Of a DNA stretch of 64,000 bases, positions 35,785 through 48,999 are shown piece by piece (position 1 is the first letter of the stretch; every line of letters starts with the position of its first letter). Made by a program: the position numbers and the translations under genes. Source of the DNA: Lateolabrax maculatus (lineage: Eukaryota; Chordata; Actinopteri; Acropomatiformes; Lateolabracidae); NCBI GenBank assembly GCA_031216445.1, contig CM062208.1, forward strand, positions 1,451,001 through 1,515,000. The letters are read 5' to 3'. The notes below the pieces were generated by a model. It was not told the DNA's origin. It saw only the letters and a list, made by a program, of their open reading frames with translations, and made no database searches.

Positions 35785-37180
35785 CCTTTGTAACATTAAG
35801 AGAGGGGAGATAAGCGGGAACAAAAGGGGATGAAGGTAATTTAGCAATAGATGGACAACAGAGACAAATATTTAGAGTCAGCAGGAGGAAGAGGAGATAA
35901 AGAGGACAAGAGGGATGAAGAAGAGATAACAGCAGTTTGGCTGTTCTTCACACATAAACTGCAGAATCCTCCACACATAGACACACTGCAGTATATACAC
36001 ACAGTAGATGCACATCTAGTTTTGTGTTTCTTAAATATTCTTTAGATAAGCAGAGTGGGATGAGACAAGTGTATTTACATTTGACAGAGAGGACAGGAAA
36101 CAGCAGGTACAACATTTTTTTAGATATTCCATGCCTTGGAGTGAAAATCTCATGACTAATCTTGTTGATTTTCATATTCTGACTTCATCTGAAGGATTAC
36201 ATGCTCTCATTGAAGGAATTCTTCATCCCTCAGGCACATGAAGTTCTTTCAAAGCCCCAGTGGATAAAATGAAAAATGCAAACTGAAAGCTGTGTTTTTC
36301 CTGGTTTGTGAAAAGCTGACTTTTTGCCGATATTGTTTTTTTTCCCCCACCAGATATACAGTATCTACCTCAGTGATGTGTTGTCCTTATTAGGATATTA
36401 CTGTCAGTTTCTCAGCTTTTGTGTTCTGTGGTCTAAAATCTGTTGAGGTTTTAACACCTCGCATGGGAAAACACTGACAGCCGAAAACTGTCGAAATGAC
36501 GCCGCTCTGTGCCATATTTTCATCTATCATTGTGATAAAAATAGACAAATTCATTTTGGTTCTTTAGGATATTTACCATAAATAAGTGGGCAGATTGTGG
36601 TGATGATGATCTTTCACACAGCCCAAAATCCTCAAAACAACAAGTAAACATACACAAAACACTACACTGTGTATTTCTTTAGGCCCTCAATATGCATGTT
36701 GCAACCAGTCAGACATTTAGGACCATTTATTAATTTATATTTACATCAGTGAAAGTGGGCTTAAAAACAGAAACACCTCTGTATAACTCAAAAGTATGGC
36801 CTTATAATTACCATTAATACTTTTTTCTTTAGTTCTCCTTGATTAATGTCTCTTAAAAAGACAGACACCATAAGCCGACAGTCACTTCAGTCCCCACACC
36901 TCGACACTATATTCTGTCTGTGTGAACTGTCGTTAAGCAGCATCCTTCATACTCTCATTAATGCACCGTGGAGATGACTTTTTCCATCATGAGCTGTTTA
37001 TGTCCTCAACATCACTCCGACAACGGGCGGGAAACTGCTGTATGCGGCGTAAAAGCTCCTGGGTTTTATGACACAATCTGAATCTAAATGACTTCTGCAG
37101 CATAAACTGCATCACCGATCACTGCCGTGTGAAGAGGCCTTAACATTGTGACGTCCTCACAGAGACACAGACTGCAAAAC
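35785..37180. other. No gene recognised
   Basis: Ordinary AT-rich intergenic sequence, with no convincing splice-bounded frame or recognised repeat. Confidence 0.4.
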
Positions 37181-37186
37181 TGTATC

Positions 37187-37216
<30 letters not shown>
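37187..37216. repeat. (GT)n microsatellite
   Basis: About 14 TG units ending in TGCGTG. Confidence 0.95.
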
Positions 37217-37217
<1 letters not shown>

Positions 37218-37239
37218 ATTAACATGCTGATGTTTATCA

Positions 37240-37385
37240 GGTAATATTTACGTTATGTTCACCATCTTAGTTTAGCAAATTATCACTAAACACAAAGCAC
37301 AGCAAGATTTCATTGAAATCCATCCAGACATTTTACTGAAAACCCAAAATATCAACCTCATGGTGAAAAGTCAGAGGTTAATGTT
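37240..37385 (+). repeat. Fragment of the TCTCAACAACT repeat family
   Basis: ATCACTAAACACAAAGCACA, AGCAAGATTTCATTGAAATC, CATCCAGACATTTTACTG and CATGGTGAAAAGTCAGAGG match scrambled or shortened family landmarks. Confidence 0.5.
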
Positions 37386-38270
37386 TGGTTACGGCGATGA
37401 GTGGTGCCTGGGTAGAGCGTGCAGGAGGCGGACATGATGCCAAAAGTACCAGGGAGCTGGTCCGGTTAAGTCCGTTTAATGTCCGGTCCAGCAGATTCGG
37501 ACATTTACGCTCTCACGAACAGCTCCTCCGGGTAACGTCGAGATGAGTTCAGGGTTGCAGCGCATGTGTGAAAGGGACTTTAGTCTCACTCCCAATATTG
37601 ACTCTGTTTTAGTTCTGTTTTTGGTCTCCACCACCTGAGGTAAACATTTGTCTCTAGCTGCTAAACGCTCCACTATGTTCAGCAGCTAGTCTCTAACTGT
37701 GTCTGTGTGCTGTTTCGTGTACAGAAGGTTTATCAGAGCTTATTTATTGAAAACATCTGCACTGCTGCTGCTGCTGGAAATGAGACTGATGAAAGCACTG
37801 AGACTGAACCAGAGGGCTGCCAGACCAGCACTGAAATCCAAACAATGACCTGAAAGAGCTTCAGAGCTACGTCACATCAATTTCAGCACATTCCCCGGTT
37901 CTACTTTGATTCATATATCAGTGATTTAAGCTGATCAGCTTTATAGTTGAATCAGGCCCTTCAGTATTTGGATGAGGAAGCTCGTTAAAAATAAGGAGTC
38001 AGATTTAGTATCTCCAGCTGTTGTTTAAGGTCAATAGAAGTATCAGATCCCTCTCAGAGGACACCCCTATCAAAAATACTGATCAGAGATTTGAATACTT
38101 ACAGTCAATCCTGACTCGACATCAGTTGAGTTCTCCAGTGTAACTCAGCCAACTCGTCCTGTTTTTCACGTGCATATATGTGCAAAAAGTGTGAATATTT
38201 ACATTAATCGGCCAATTAAAGCTGTCAGTTGGGTGAAATGCTGACGGCACATTTCCCTCAGTGACGGGAA

Positions 38271-38291
38271 CACACACACACACACACACAC
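38271..38291. repeat. (CA)n microsatellite
   Basis: Ten CA units. Confidence 0.95.
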
Positions 38292-38591
38292 TCATACTGT
38301 GTACATTGTGTTGGCAAACATTTGCTCTGTATTTGGCCAGTTAGAGTCTTCAGCCTCGACCTGATGGAGGTTTGCAAACAGCTACAGAAAACTGTCTGGG
38401 AGTATTGACCCAACATTTTTGTTTTATTTGCGCAGTTTTTCATTGAATCAGTTATTTTGCAGCAGTGTATTTTCCTGTTTCAAACCCCCTTTAAAGCTTA
38501 TTTAATGAGTCGTAAATGCTGGAGGATGAATGCTCGATAGAATCCCCTCCAAACTTTACCTCATCTGATTCGACACAACAACTTATTGACT

Positions 38592-38592
<1 letters not shown>

Positions 38593-38627
<35 letters not shown>
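38593..38627. repeat. (GT)n microsatellite
   Basis: About 17 uninterrupted GT units. Confidence 0.97.
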
Positions 38628-38628
<1 letters not shown>

Positions 38629-38884
38629 TAGTATCCATAAGCTGCCTCGCATTACAAATACACCCAAAGATTCTTAAATATTTAAACATTGGTGTAAATT
38701 TATAGTTAATTATACAGTAAAAATATAGTATTACTGCCAGCCCATGAGTCATTTGGAAAAATTGTTCAAAATACCAACAATGGGACTGTGTCCTGCACTA
38801 AAATCTTGTTTACAAGGCAATTTAGCTCGGTTCCAGGAGTCCTGGCTGAAATGCTTCAATAACTTTTATGTTTGATAGTTAAAA

Positions 38885-38950
38885 ATGCAGCCACTGGGAC
38901 CCGGTTTGAGTCCCACCGGGGACCTTTGATTCATGTTCGTGTCTACTTAA
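38885..38950 (+). mobile_element. tRNA-derived SINE-like fragment
   Basis: GGGACCCGGTTTGAGTCCCA contains a B-box-like GGTTTGAGTCC. It is followed by CCGGGGACCTTTGATTCATG, a phrase usual downstream of the B box in fish SINEs. The A box and tail are not evident, so it is a short remnant. Confidence 0.5.
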
Positions 38951-39382
38951 GACTGTTAGAAAAAGTAGATAAAACATGTGTCCTGAATTCAAATATGCCA
39001 TAAACCAGAATTCATCAGTTGCTGAGGAGTGCTGGGAGTTTGGTGACACCGTGACAACTCAGCTTCTGCCGGCTGTCACTTTTCATTCAGTAAAAAGTTA
39101 CTGAAGAGGGAAAATAAAGCTTTATTTACCATCTCATAAGTATCGTTTGATTAAAGTGTGGACTCGAAACGTTACATTTCTTCCATGTAACAAACTGAAG
39201 CATTTCACGTGTTGTCAGTGTTTTCTTTCAGGAGATTTAGTTACTCAGTGTGAGCGTTTTGACGCCGTGTATGTTGATTTTTGTACATGGCTTCAGTTAC
39301 ACAGTCCTAATAAACTCCTGAGTCCCTGCAGATAAAAACCTAATGTGGGCGAGGAAACACCCAGAAAAAACAACTAGTTTCC

Positions 39383-39407
39383 TCACACACACACACACAC
39401 ACACACA
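39383..39407. repeat. (CA)n microsatellite
   Basis: Twelve CA units. Confidence 0.95.
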
Positions 39408-39409
39408 AA

Positions 39410-41330
39410 TGTGCAAACACACTCAGTCACAGTGAGAAGTTGAGTCAACAGGAAATGTTAATGCTGAAGTGACACCACGTAGGTGCTTAATAACGCTGCG
39501 ACGCGTCACCGCTGACACGCTGTTTATATGACGAGTTAATCCGACGCTGTCGACAGACTCACTGAACACACCTGAGCAGGTCCACAGACAGGAAGAGATG
39601 AAGCTGAGCACCGAGGGAACGAATCAGAGACTGAAATATCCTCTTCATCAAGAGAAATGTCCCGAGTTTTCTGTCCAAACATCATGAATCATGAAAGATC
39701 TGAAGCCATATCTTTGCTTTGTCTTTTATCTTATTTGTAACATTAGAGATTTGTCTTTTTTCCTGTTTGTCTCCTGTAGATGTTGAATTTGACTCTGAGA
39801 TACATGGAGCCAAAGTGCAGCGGCAGTTGAAGCTCGGGACAAAGCGGAGCTCCATCGGTATATTAATCCTCATCACATGCCGCTCATTAAACATGACACA
39901 GTACGTCCACCATCATGTTTCATGTCACTGATTACTTCTTTATTACTTGGTGAGCAGAGAATTTAATTAAAGCAGAAGTGAAATGAAGCCACAGAGGATA
40001 TTTAGTGTGACGGAGGGGACACTGGAACTTTTATTGTTTCTTTCTGGTCGGGAGAGAAACTGGACTTCAGTTCACTTTTGTTCTCGTTCCTCTCACCATA
40101 TTTCATCATTATGTTTGTGCCTGGGTGGTTTTATGGGTCGTTGTAATTTGGCGGGCGTATTGATAGGGTTTCTGCATGAGCATTGTTTAACCACAATGAA
40201 TACTAAATGAGACAAAATAAAAATCGATGAGCAACAAATCAAAGTGTCAGAGATAAAAAATGGAAATTAGCAGAGTCTCCGAACTAAGGTCATGTTGTGT
40301 ATCGGTACATTTTGTCTTCTAGAAACAGACTCAGGGAATTTGACTCATAGAGAAGTTTAAGGACTTTAATCAACTTCTTTCATATTGGGCAAAGTTTATG
40401 TCATCGATCAGTATTCGTGTGATGCAGAATGAGTTGGCTGAAACACTTTTGTCTGAGGCTGTCTCATGTTTTGGCAAACAAAAGGTTATGCCATTAAAAA
40501 TAATTTTTAAGATGTTGAAGTTAATAAGAAGAATTGTACTCTTAAGGTGAGGATGAGGATGTTGGACAAATGTGTAGCACATCTGACTTTCATGCAGGAG
40601 ATAACGGTCGATACGTTTACGATCACGTGACAAAGACCTGAAGCAGTCGTAGGAATTCTGACTTTTGTCTGTCGGTAGCAAAAAGTCCACAGAGGGAGGA
40701 GGTCGGAAACGCCGCTTGGCCCTGACACATGATCTGGTCCTGCTGAAAGAACTTAGTCTGGGAACCAGACGAATCTGTGAGCTCATGTTTTATTTGCTCT
40801 CACAAATGTCTCATATTCCTTATATATTCCAAGCACGGTCAAATGAGCAAAACCAACATAAAAATGGAATATTTCCCTGATTTTAACCTTACCGTAGGTG
40901 CCACGCACGGATATTGTAAAAAGAAATTATTTTACAAACTCATTTTCTCTGGTGAAAGAGTTGTTTCTCTCTTTTGGAAATTATACTTTCGCTTTAATTA
41001 CACACATATTGTCCTATAAGTGTCTGTAAAGGATATTTAAGTCTACTGGATCTCAATTTATTTCATTCCAACATATTTTCTTATTTTGTCCCTTTTTATA
41101 GACACTGATTGTGTGCAGGGTAACTTTGCTAAATGGGATTTTGGACTCTTCCTATGATTATTTTGTTAAATTAACTGAGACAAAAATAACAGTATAATGA
41201 TATTTATCTCATCTATAATGTGGGTTTTGATTGAGGGGTCAGTGTGGCAGAAGATCAGATCCCACTTCCTGTTGAAAATAACCAAATTTTGGCCCACCTG
41301 ACTGATTTTCAAAATAAAAGGCTGGCCATA
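39410..41330. other. No gene recognised
   Basis: Unique-looking, moderately AT-rich sequence. Overlapping short open frames on both strands near 40370-40880 have no recognisable domains and no convincing splice sites. Confidence 0.4.
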
Positions 41331-41335
41331 TCCTG

Positions 41336-41361
<26 letters not shown>
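41336..41361. repeat. (CA)n microsatellite
   Basis: Thirteen CA units. Confidence 0.96.
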
Positions 41362-41366
<5 letters not shown>

Positions 41367-41599
41367 GATACGCTTGTAAGGTGATGATGCAGAAATCCTT
41401 CTGTGATGTAATAACTATATGAACATACTGTACAGGTTGGTGTGTGTTTTGAAGGGACCAGCCACCCTCACTTCCCTGCAGGACCAATAATATCTCCAAG
41501 CTGACACACATGTGCCTCACCACACATTCAGTTAAATCTGTATGTATATATCATATGATCTGTCAGTTCTGCACTACAGACTCAAACATCGGGCTCAGT

Positions 41600-41990
41600 T
41601 TTTATATGTTACTGTCTTAGTTTAGCATGTTGGCATACTAATGTTTGTTAATCAGCAGTAAACACAGAGTGCAGCTGAGACTGATGAATGTCATTAGTTC
41701 TGCAGGTATTTGGTCCTAATGTGTCCAATACTTTGGTTTAACATGTTGACCTGATGATGCTGCTAGATTATAAAGTCACAGGATCAACAAAGTTATTACA
41801 GTTCATGAACGTCTGAACTACAATTCATCATAATCTGTCCAACAGTTGGTGACATATTTCACCCAAAACCACAACTGTTGCTAAAGGAAAGGTCAGAGGA
41901 TCATCAGAATCAGTAGGATTCATCCTCTGGGGACCATGAACTTCCGTACAAAATATCACAGAAATCCTCAACCTCAGTTTCAGAGCTCAA
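41600..41990 (+). repeat. Longest copy of the dispersed TCTCAACAACT repeat family
   Basis: Landmarks in order are GTTTAGCATGTTGGCATACT, CAGTAAACACAGAGTGCAGC, GACTGATGAATGTCATTAGT, TCTGCAGGTATTTGGTCCTA, CCTGATGATGCTGCTAGATT and GGATTCATCCTCTGGGGACC. The element is common in percomorph genomes, non-coding, and I do not know its accepted class. It serves as the reference for the fragments elsewhere in the window. Confidence 0.7.
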
Positions 41991-41999
41991 CCACTGACA

Positions 42000-44595
42000 A
42001 GATAAGACTTGAAGCCTGAAAAGACGTTTTACATCACAGTTAGATGCATAAAACGGGAGTGAAATGCAAATTTTGTTCAGACGCATGTTGACTAAAAGCT
42101 TTTGTTCGTTCGTGGTATAAACAGCCTGTAAATGTGAATGTAGCCCAAGTAAAGTCTGTTAAATCCTCCGCTCTCTTCTCCACAAGCCCAAAACAACAAT
42201 GTGTTACAGCAAAGACATTTCACTAATCTTCCTCTTACTTTGTAATAAACACACAAATGTTTTTGGCTCTGCCTAATGTTAGTTTAATAAAAATAAAAAG
42301 TTATATAAGATATATACAAAAATGGGATTTCTATGAACCTTTGCTGCTCCTAATCACAAAGGAAATGAGTGGAGACCCCCCCCCCCCATTCTGCATAACT
42401 GTTTCTCATAACAGGCTTGTTCCTCCACTTTACCACGTCAGCATGTTTACTGTGGACATTTCGAGCGGCTGGTGGAGCGAAACGTACACGTCGGTGAGGT
42501 CATGAGGTCTCATTTATTCTCTGTGGACATCTGTACCAAAGTGTTGGACTGAAAGACTTTAGAATGGCTATAAACTGACTCATGGCTGACCTCTGACCTC
42601 TGACTTCTGACCCAGCAGCATCAACACTGGAAAACAAAACAAACAAATGCGAACTTATCCACGACACGAGGAAAGGCTGGTAATCAGTTTAGGGGAATCC
42701 CTTCGGATAAATAAGATTACATAACGGATAAGTTCAAACTCCATCTGTTGGCTTACTTTGCCTTTTAATACACAATTCAATTACACAATTGAGCTCTGTA
42801 GATATTACATGTTTTAAAGGGAAATCTTACAAATCCAACTTAAGTCCTTCTGGTTCCAAAATATATATCTTAATACTTCTTGTTGGTCCAACGTACAGCT
42901 CCATCCTGGACTGATTCGTCCAGTTCATGAAAGGTGAACATTAAATAAACCTCCCCGTCTCTTTATCCACCTCCCCTCCATCTTCCTCCCTCCCGTCTTC
43001 ATCCTCATCCTCTCCTCAGCCACCTCCCTTGACCTCAGTCTGTCTGTCCTCCCTTCAGGTCCCCGTTAGTCTGCACCTCCTCTTTGATCTCCGTCCTCAG
43101 CTGTTCCCCCCCTCTCCCCTCCACTCACTCTGTCTCTGCTTTCTAAGCCCATCAGGCAGTTTGTTTCCCTCAGCGGAGGCAGATTAAGCTGAATTAGTTC
43201 CTGGCAGCACCTCCACTGAATCTTCCTCTTTCTCCTCCTCTTTCTGTTTCTGCTGCCACTCTCCTCTGCTTCTTCACCTTCATTTCCTTCTGTATCTCTT
43301 CTTCCCTCCTTTACTGTCTCTGCTGCTCTGCTGAGCCCTGTTTCCCAGTAATACCTGAGCTTTTTGTGCTTCATGTCATTAGTTTCAGTTCAGCGTTTCA
43401 GTCTGTTTATCAGTCAGGGTAGATAAATCGTGTAATTTCTGTTTTACAATCTTATGTCCCGTTGAAGGGCTTTGTGCCACGTTTACCACTGACTTGCAAA
43501 TAGAGTTCACTTAAACTTCTGAGTCCTAATTACAACTGGATTTCTCTGACTTCAGGCTTAATGATATAGAAGTGCCTGAAGACAAACAAACATGGACACC
43601 CAACATCAACCGAAATCTGCCGTTAAAGGTAAATAAAGTTAACAGATGAAGTGTGTAATGAAGCTCTTGGTGGTTCAGAACTTCAGTCAGCGACATGCAG
43701 CGTCAGTCAGGACTATTGTAAACTGTAAAGTGGAGATATACAGATACTCTTATACACCTGCGTGGGTGTGTGGTTCAAAACCTCACAGGTGGGACTAACA
43801 TTGTACTACAGTTACAGGAGTAAACAGAGCCAACAGGCACTAAAGACGCTCTCTAAGACCAGCCGTGTGGCGAAGGGCGGGTTGAACCTCACTGTCCATA
43901 CGTCCTCACGTTCCTTGAACCTTTTATTTTAATGCTCTCAACTTTATATTTCCTTGAAAAGTTCCTGGGACTAAAAGTTTCAGGTATTTTGGGTATAAAC
44001 TCTGAAGTTGAAGTCCAGACTGGTAAAGACGTGGTCAGTGTGAGGCAGTGAGACTCCAGTTAGTCTTCCTCTTCCGTTGGTCGCTGGTGTGGTGGAGGCC
44101 ACTCTGCTGACTCACTTCAGGCTGTGGAGGATCATTACAAGAGACTGTTTCGTGAACAGAACCAGGACTGAGGCTTTAGGTCACAATGAGGATCCTCCTG
44201 CAGACCCAGTGAACTGTCCTCAGCCCCTCCACACACATCCACACTGTGGGAGCATACTGAACAACTGAGCTGTCAGAGCACATTATTTATTGACAAACTG
44301 TTGTGTATTCTACAGGTGTGACTGCAGTTGTGACCTCTTCATGATTCATTTCAGACTGGCGCTCTAAGACTGAATAACTTCCAGAGACTGCCACTATCGT
44401 CTGTGGACGTATTTATGAGTGATATATTGGATATGAAATCATTTTCAGGGTCATATATTTTGCAGAAAATATACTGGTCACAGTGGAAACACAAACATCA
44501 AACAGTTCCTGACTGATGGAAAATAACAAAGAAATGAAGGATAATAAACAAAGGACAGTGATAATGTGATGTTCAGTTAAATACGTCACTGGTCA
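42000..44595. other. No gene recognised
   Basis: A 12-base C run (42376-42387) and a pyrimidine-rich block at 42950-43330 (minus-strand purine-rich, giving a low-complexity charged frame) are the only notable features. No splice-bounded coding exon or recognised repeat. Confidence 0.4.
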
Positions 44596-44599
44596 GTTA

Positions 44600-44935
44600 T
44601 ATTACATACAGTAACAAAGTACATTTACTCACTGTACTAATGTACAAGTGTGTGGTACTTGTACTTCCATTGTCTGCTACTTTCTACATCTCAAAGGGAG
44701 AGATTGTACTTTTTACTCCACTACATTTATTCAACAGCTTGAGTTACTTTGCAGATTCAGATTCATAATAAAAAACATTATCAACAAATAAATTACGATG
44801 TACTATCATTGGTTGAGGTAAAACTATATTTATCCCTGGGGAGTTTATTCACAAGCTACCCAGCAGTGTATAAAGTCATTAAAATTTGTATTTCTACTTT
44901 TTTTAACTAGTACTTTTTCCACCTGTTTGTGGATG
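44600..44935 (+). mobile_element. Non-autonomous hAT/Tol2-like element
   Basis: AACAAAGTACATTTACTCAC, GTACTTGTACTTCCATTGTC, TTTTACTCCACTACATTTAT, GAGTTACTTTGCAGATTCAG and CTACCCAGCAGTGTATAAAG, ending TACTTTTTCCACCTG, reproduce the usual order of this fish MITE. Confidence 0.8.
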
Positions 44936-45075
44936 TATTTATGAATATGTTTCATCACAGTATGTAAATATTCCACATCAAAAAATCTCTAAAATATCTA
45001 GTATTATATTTAAAAATATAAATATGTTCCTCCCCATGGTCATGTATCTGAGTGTGCACATGTCGGTGTGTCTCA

Positions 45076-45102
45076 GTGTGTGTGTGTGTGTGTGTGTGTG
45101 TG
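45076..45102. repeat. (GT)n microsatellite
   Basis: Thirteen GT units. Confidence 0.96.
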
Positions 45103-45222
45103 TTGTGATGTCCTGATATTGACTGCAGCTCCTCTCTCCCCCGGCTCGCCCTCCCAAAGATCAGCCGTCAATCAAACTCTGTATTACACAGTGCCCTTCA
45201 GGTGGCTCAGTGGGACTCTTTG

Positions 45223-45240
45223 AGTGTGTGTGTGTGTGTG
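45223..45240. repeat. (GT)n microsatellite
   Basis: Nine GT units. Confidence 0.95.
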
Positions 45241-46359
45241 TAAACATGTGAAAGGACAGTAATTTACCTCTTCTTTTTTAAAGAGGACGAGTGCTGACTC
45301 AGACCGTGTTGGCAACAATCCTGCAGGACACAGGTATTACTTTTGGTATTTATTGGAAGAAGCAGTCTCAGAAATAAATCGTCTTCTTGTCTCCTTTGGC
45401 TGAAATCAACACATTTTTGTGTTGAAGTTCTGTTTTCATATCTTCTCTTTTCACTTTATTGATGGTGTGTGTGTATAGCAGGTCTGATACAGAAACACGA
45501 GTATTCAAAAAACATATAAGCTTGGACTGCAGGTTACTTCACTGTTTTCAGATCAGACATCCATCAGCGGTGTAGATAATGAGCAGTACAGTGAACACCA
45601 CAGCATGTCTGCACCTCAGCACTTTGTGTGCTTTGATCTACTTAAATAACCTTTTTCCTTTTATCCTCATCTTGCAGCAGCTCCATTGTTTTCTGTCGAG
45701 GCCTTTTGTGCCAGACAGGTTGCCTGAGAGTCTCTGAGTTACACTAACAATAATCCTGCAGTATGAATACATGTGACTGATGCTCATTATTCATGTAGTT
45801 CTTTAGCTTCGTGGTTTCCTGCTGACACAAGTCGTCATGACTCATGAAATAAGACTCTCCATCAGCCCGTTAATTCAGATTAGTTCTGGTAGCAGCAACA
45901 CCAGAATATAAAAATATTTTCATTAGAATTAAAAGTGCATTAAAAGTTTGACTTTACACAAGTATTATCAGCAAATAAAGCAGTGCAACAGCAGCGTCAA
46001 TTGCTGATATTGATATTAGGTATTGATATTGATATTAGCCACATTTATTCAACGTATATAAACAAAATGTTCTTAAGACAGTGGGAACACTGAACCTGCG
46101 TTACCTCTGCTAACGTGATTAATGTAGAATTCATTCAGTCATGAGATCATTTAGAGATATTTTAAAATATTAAACAAAAGACGAAAAAGGTCTGGAATTA
46201 ATGAATGTTAACAAATTAATAAAGTGAAGTAAAATTAATCAAATATGGAGAAACTCATTTAATGGTGGACAAAGTTGAAGCTCATCTGTCTGTGTCGCCT
46301 GGTGTCCTCCTCAGTGGATGATCTGGCAGTAATATCAAGACATGACTCAGTTTCCTTCT

Positions 46360-46600
46360 TCATCCCCCTGATCCAGAATGAAAATAATCAGCAGATGGAT
46401 CCAGAATGAAAATAATCAGCAGATGGATCCAGAATGAAAATAATCAGCTGCAGTCCGATACAAAACAGTTCAAAATGAGCTCCAACAGTAAAATCCTGCT
46501 TTCACATTCATGCATGAGTAATAATAATGATACTTTTCTTTTACATTTGAGGACTTTTACTGGAGTATTTTAGGTATTAGTGCTTTAGTTTAAATTCAGA
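46360..46600 (-). mobile_element. Inverted fragment of the composite hAT/Tol2-like repeat at 17124-17794
   Basis: CAGTCCGATACAAAACAGTT, CAAAATGAGCTCCAACAGTA and AAATCCTGCTTT are the reverse complement of 17390-17460. GGACTTTTACTGGAGTATTT follows as the hAT-type end. A 28-bp unit at its start is triplicated. Confidence 0.65.
46371..46450. repeat. 28-bp tandem repeat, nearly three copies
   Basis: The unit starts ATCCAGAATGAAAATAATCA and ends GCAGATGG. Copies begin at 46371, 46399 and 46427, and the third diverges at GCTG. The related copy at 17450-17480 has a single unit, so the amplification is local. Confidence 0.95.
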
Positions 46601-46614
46601 CAAAAACTGTAATT

Positions 46615-46925
46615 TTACCTGCCTCGATAGGTTAGTGCGTTTGTGATTTTGTGTGTTTGAACCAGTGCTTGCATTAGACCAACAAAGGTGCCAGTACCCA
46701 AATTCAGCAGTTACATGACATGATCATTGCATGTACCTTTGATATATTTATATTGTGAGGTAAAATTACTGTTTTTGTTAAAGGGGTCCGGTGGCTGTGA
46801 AGAGACCAATATAACGGCCTCAGTTCCCCGTTGGAAAGCACTGTCTGATGGCGAGGTAAAGTGGGGAAAATATTCTAAATATAGCGTACACTTAAACCTA
46901 AAATCCAAACTGTGCCTTTAAGTAA
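46615..46925 (+). repeat. Interspersed repeat, paired with 34830-35200
   Basis: It has GATAGGTTAGTGCGTTTGTG, ACAAAGGTGCCAGTACC, AAATTACTGTTTTTGTTAAA, GGTCCGGTGGCTGTGAAGAG and AAAATATTCTAAATATAGCG, and ends GTGCCTTTAAG. Confidence 0.6.
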
Positions 46926-46929
46926 AGGC

Positions 46930-47925
46930 TCTGCATACTGTAGGTGTGCTCAGTGCTCCTGCCAACAACAAACCAAACACCTCTCAGCCGACTCTCTGTC
47001 TGATAGGATGAGAAACTTCGATCAGTTCCTCGCAGGGAACAGGACCTGTGAAAAGAGGAGCATGTCTGCATCTGTTTAAAGTGACAGCAGCAGTCAAAGT
47101 GTCTGCATGTTCCTGTGCTTCATGTGACAAAGACAGATTGATTTGGCTCCACTCGGGCACTCTCAGACAGCTCCTGTATGTGTCCGTTCAATACTCCGGC
47201 AGCAAGCAGTGGAGAAAAGATGAATCTGTCCAAGAGGAAACTTGTGCGACAGTTTGGACCCACTGAGGTCTCACTTGGTTTACACAGTTACTGTTGAGCA
47301 GGGATCCGTGCGAGGCACGTGTGCACAGGAGTCACAGACTTTAAACGACCAGACAGAAAAGACAGACGGAGACTGAGACGCTGAAGAGAATCTGACAGTA
47401 ATCTTCAGTGTATTTGTTTATTTGCTGTTTGATTGTAGCATTTCAAGAAGTATTATTAGTCCAATCAAACAGACTGTGAGACTCTGTTCTACTCTTCTTA
47501 ATAACATGCAGCGAGTCAGAAGAAGATTTCACACGACATTTGTGATTTGCATGATTAACTCCATAAGTCCTGACAGACCAACCCATCCTCACACTGATCC
47601 TGGTTTGGGTTGAAATAAGTGACTACGTGACTAACGTACGTACCTGAAATATCACAACGCTGCCTCTGTGTCTGTGTGACCCATGCAACCACCCCGACCT
47701 CCTCCCTACGTGGACTTTTCGTCACTTGAGTAAAGATGCACTTATTCAAACTAGAGGTCGCCTACGTGAGCATTCGTCGTTTTAACTGCCTTAAAAAATC
47801 CACCACCGGTGTCGTTTTGTGATTGAGGACGGGCTCGACAGACAGTAACCAGGCCGGCTCATGGGGCCACTGTTTAAAACCCTAAATGAAACGTGTGAAT
47901 CAAAGAAAAAGCAGCAGAGACGGTC
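46930..47925. other. No gene recognised
   Basis: Ordinary non-coding sequence, with short open frames lacking recognisable content. Confidence 0.4.
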
Positions 47926-47927
47926 AG

Positions 47928-47947
47928 CCCCCCCCCCCCCCCCCCCC
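47928..47947. repeat. Poly-C run, 20 bases
   Basis: Uninterrupted C tract. Confidence 0.97.
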
Positions 47948-48639
47948 GCCTGCTTTAAACCTGATGGTCACACGTGTTCAGAGTGTGTGGAGTCCAGGTG
48001 ACAAGACTCAAATAAAGTATAAGCACTTCAGATTTGTAGCTTTCACCATTTAGTGCTGTTGGGTTATATGTTCTGACTTGTATTGGCTTTATTTTAGTTC
48101 AGTGAACTCTGGAAGTTGTCGTGTTGTTTCTTCATGAACACGGTCACGTTTAGCACCACCAGTCTTTACTTATCGACAACACATCCTCGTCTGTAACTTG
48201 GCCGGCTGCTGTGCACTCAGGCCCGCTCCGTCCATTTGTGCCGTGTTTTGTTGTTTGTGTTTGAATTGAATGAGAGCGGACAATAGGAGCGCGGCACCAC
48301 GGGGTCTCAAAGATTCAAACCGAACTGGATGGAGCTGGTTATTATGGACCCGCTGCTGTTAAAGGAGGCAGACGGTCAACAGACTTGTTGGCATTTGTAA
48401 CACTCAGCTCTAATTGCTGTTTTTCTGACAAAAAGCTCCTGAAATCACACAAATGAACTTTTCTTGAAGGAAGAAAAACATGAAACAGCAAACAGAAGCC
48501 AGTTATGTTCTTTAATAAATTAATGGTTTGACGTTTACTCATAAGGCTGGAGGGTCAGTTAGGGTTGTATCCTGCTTGTATTGTGATGTATTTCCCCCCT
48601 GAAGGAAATTCAGGAAATTATTCATTTTCTACATCTATT

Positions 48640-48905
48640 CCAGTACATCGCCGAGGCAAATATAGAACTTTTTACTGCCCTACATGTCTGACAGATTAAG
48701 CTGCTCAACAGCGTATGAAGTAGTTAAAATGAGCTCTTTATCGACTTAATAAGTTACAACATGAAAGTACTGCTGACATGTTTATTCCTCAATAATCTAA
48801 TGATACAACGCTGACAGGAGATATTCTGAATGCAGGACTTTTACTAGTGTAGTATTCGTTCTTTTACTGAAGTAAAGGATCTGAATACTCAATCACAGTC
48901 AAATT
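48640..48905 (+). mobile_element. Degenerate hAT/Tol2-like MITE fragment
   Basis: TTTTTACTGCCCTACATGTC, GACAGATTAAGCTGCTCAAC, GTATGAAGTAGTTAAAATGA, TGAATGCAGGACTTTTACT and CTGAAGTAAAGGATCTGAAT follow the family order. The left terminus is missing. Confidence 0.65.
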
Positions 48906-48978
48906 CAACCTCATTTAGAAAAATACATGAACAGAACGTGGAAGGAGTCGGCAAGAAGACATTTTTCTTTAGTTACGT

Positions 48979-48996
48979 AAAAAAAAAAAAAAAAAA
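48979..48996. repeat. Poly-A run, 18 bases
   Basis: Uninterrupted A tract. No retroelement body was recognised upstream. Confidence 0.95.
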
Positions 48997-48999
48997 GTA

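Noticed and set aside
38885..38950. tRNA gene
   Set aside because: Only a B-box-like motif is present. There is no cloverleaf or A box; a SINE remnant explains it better.
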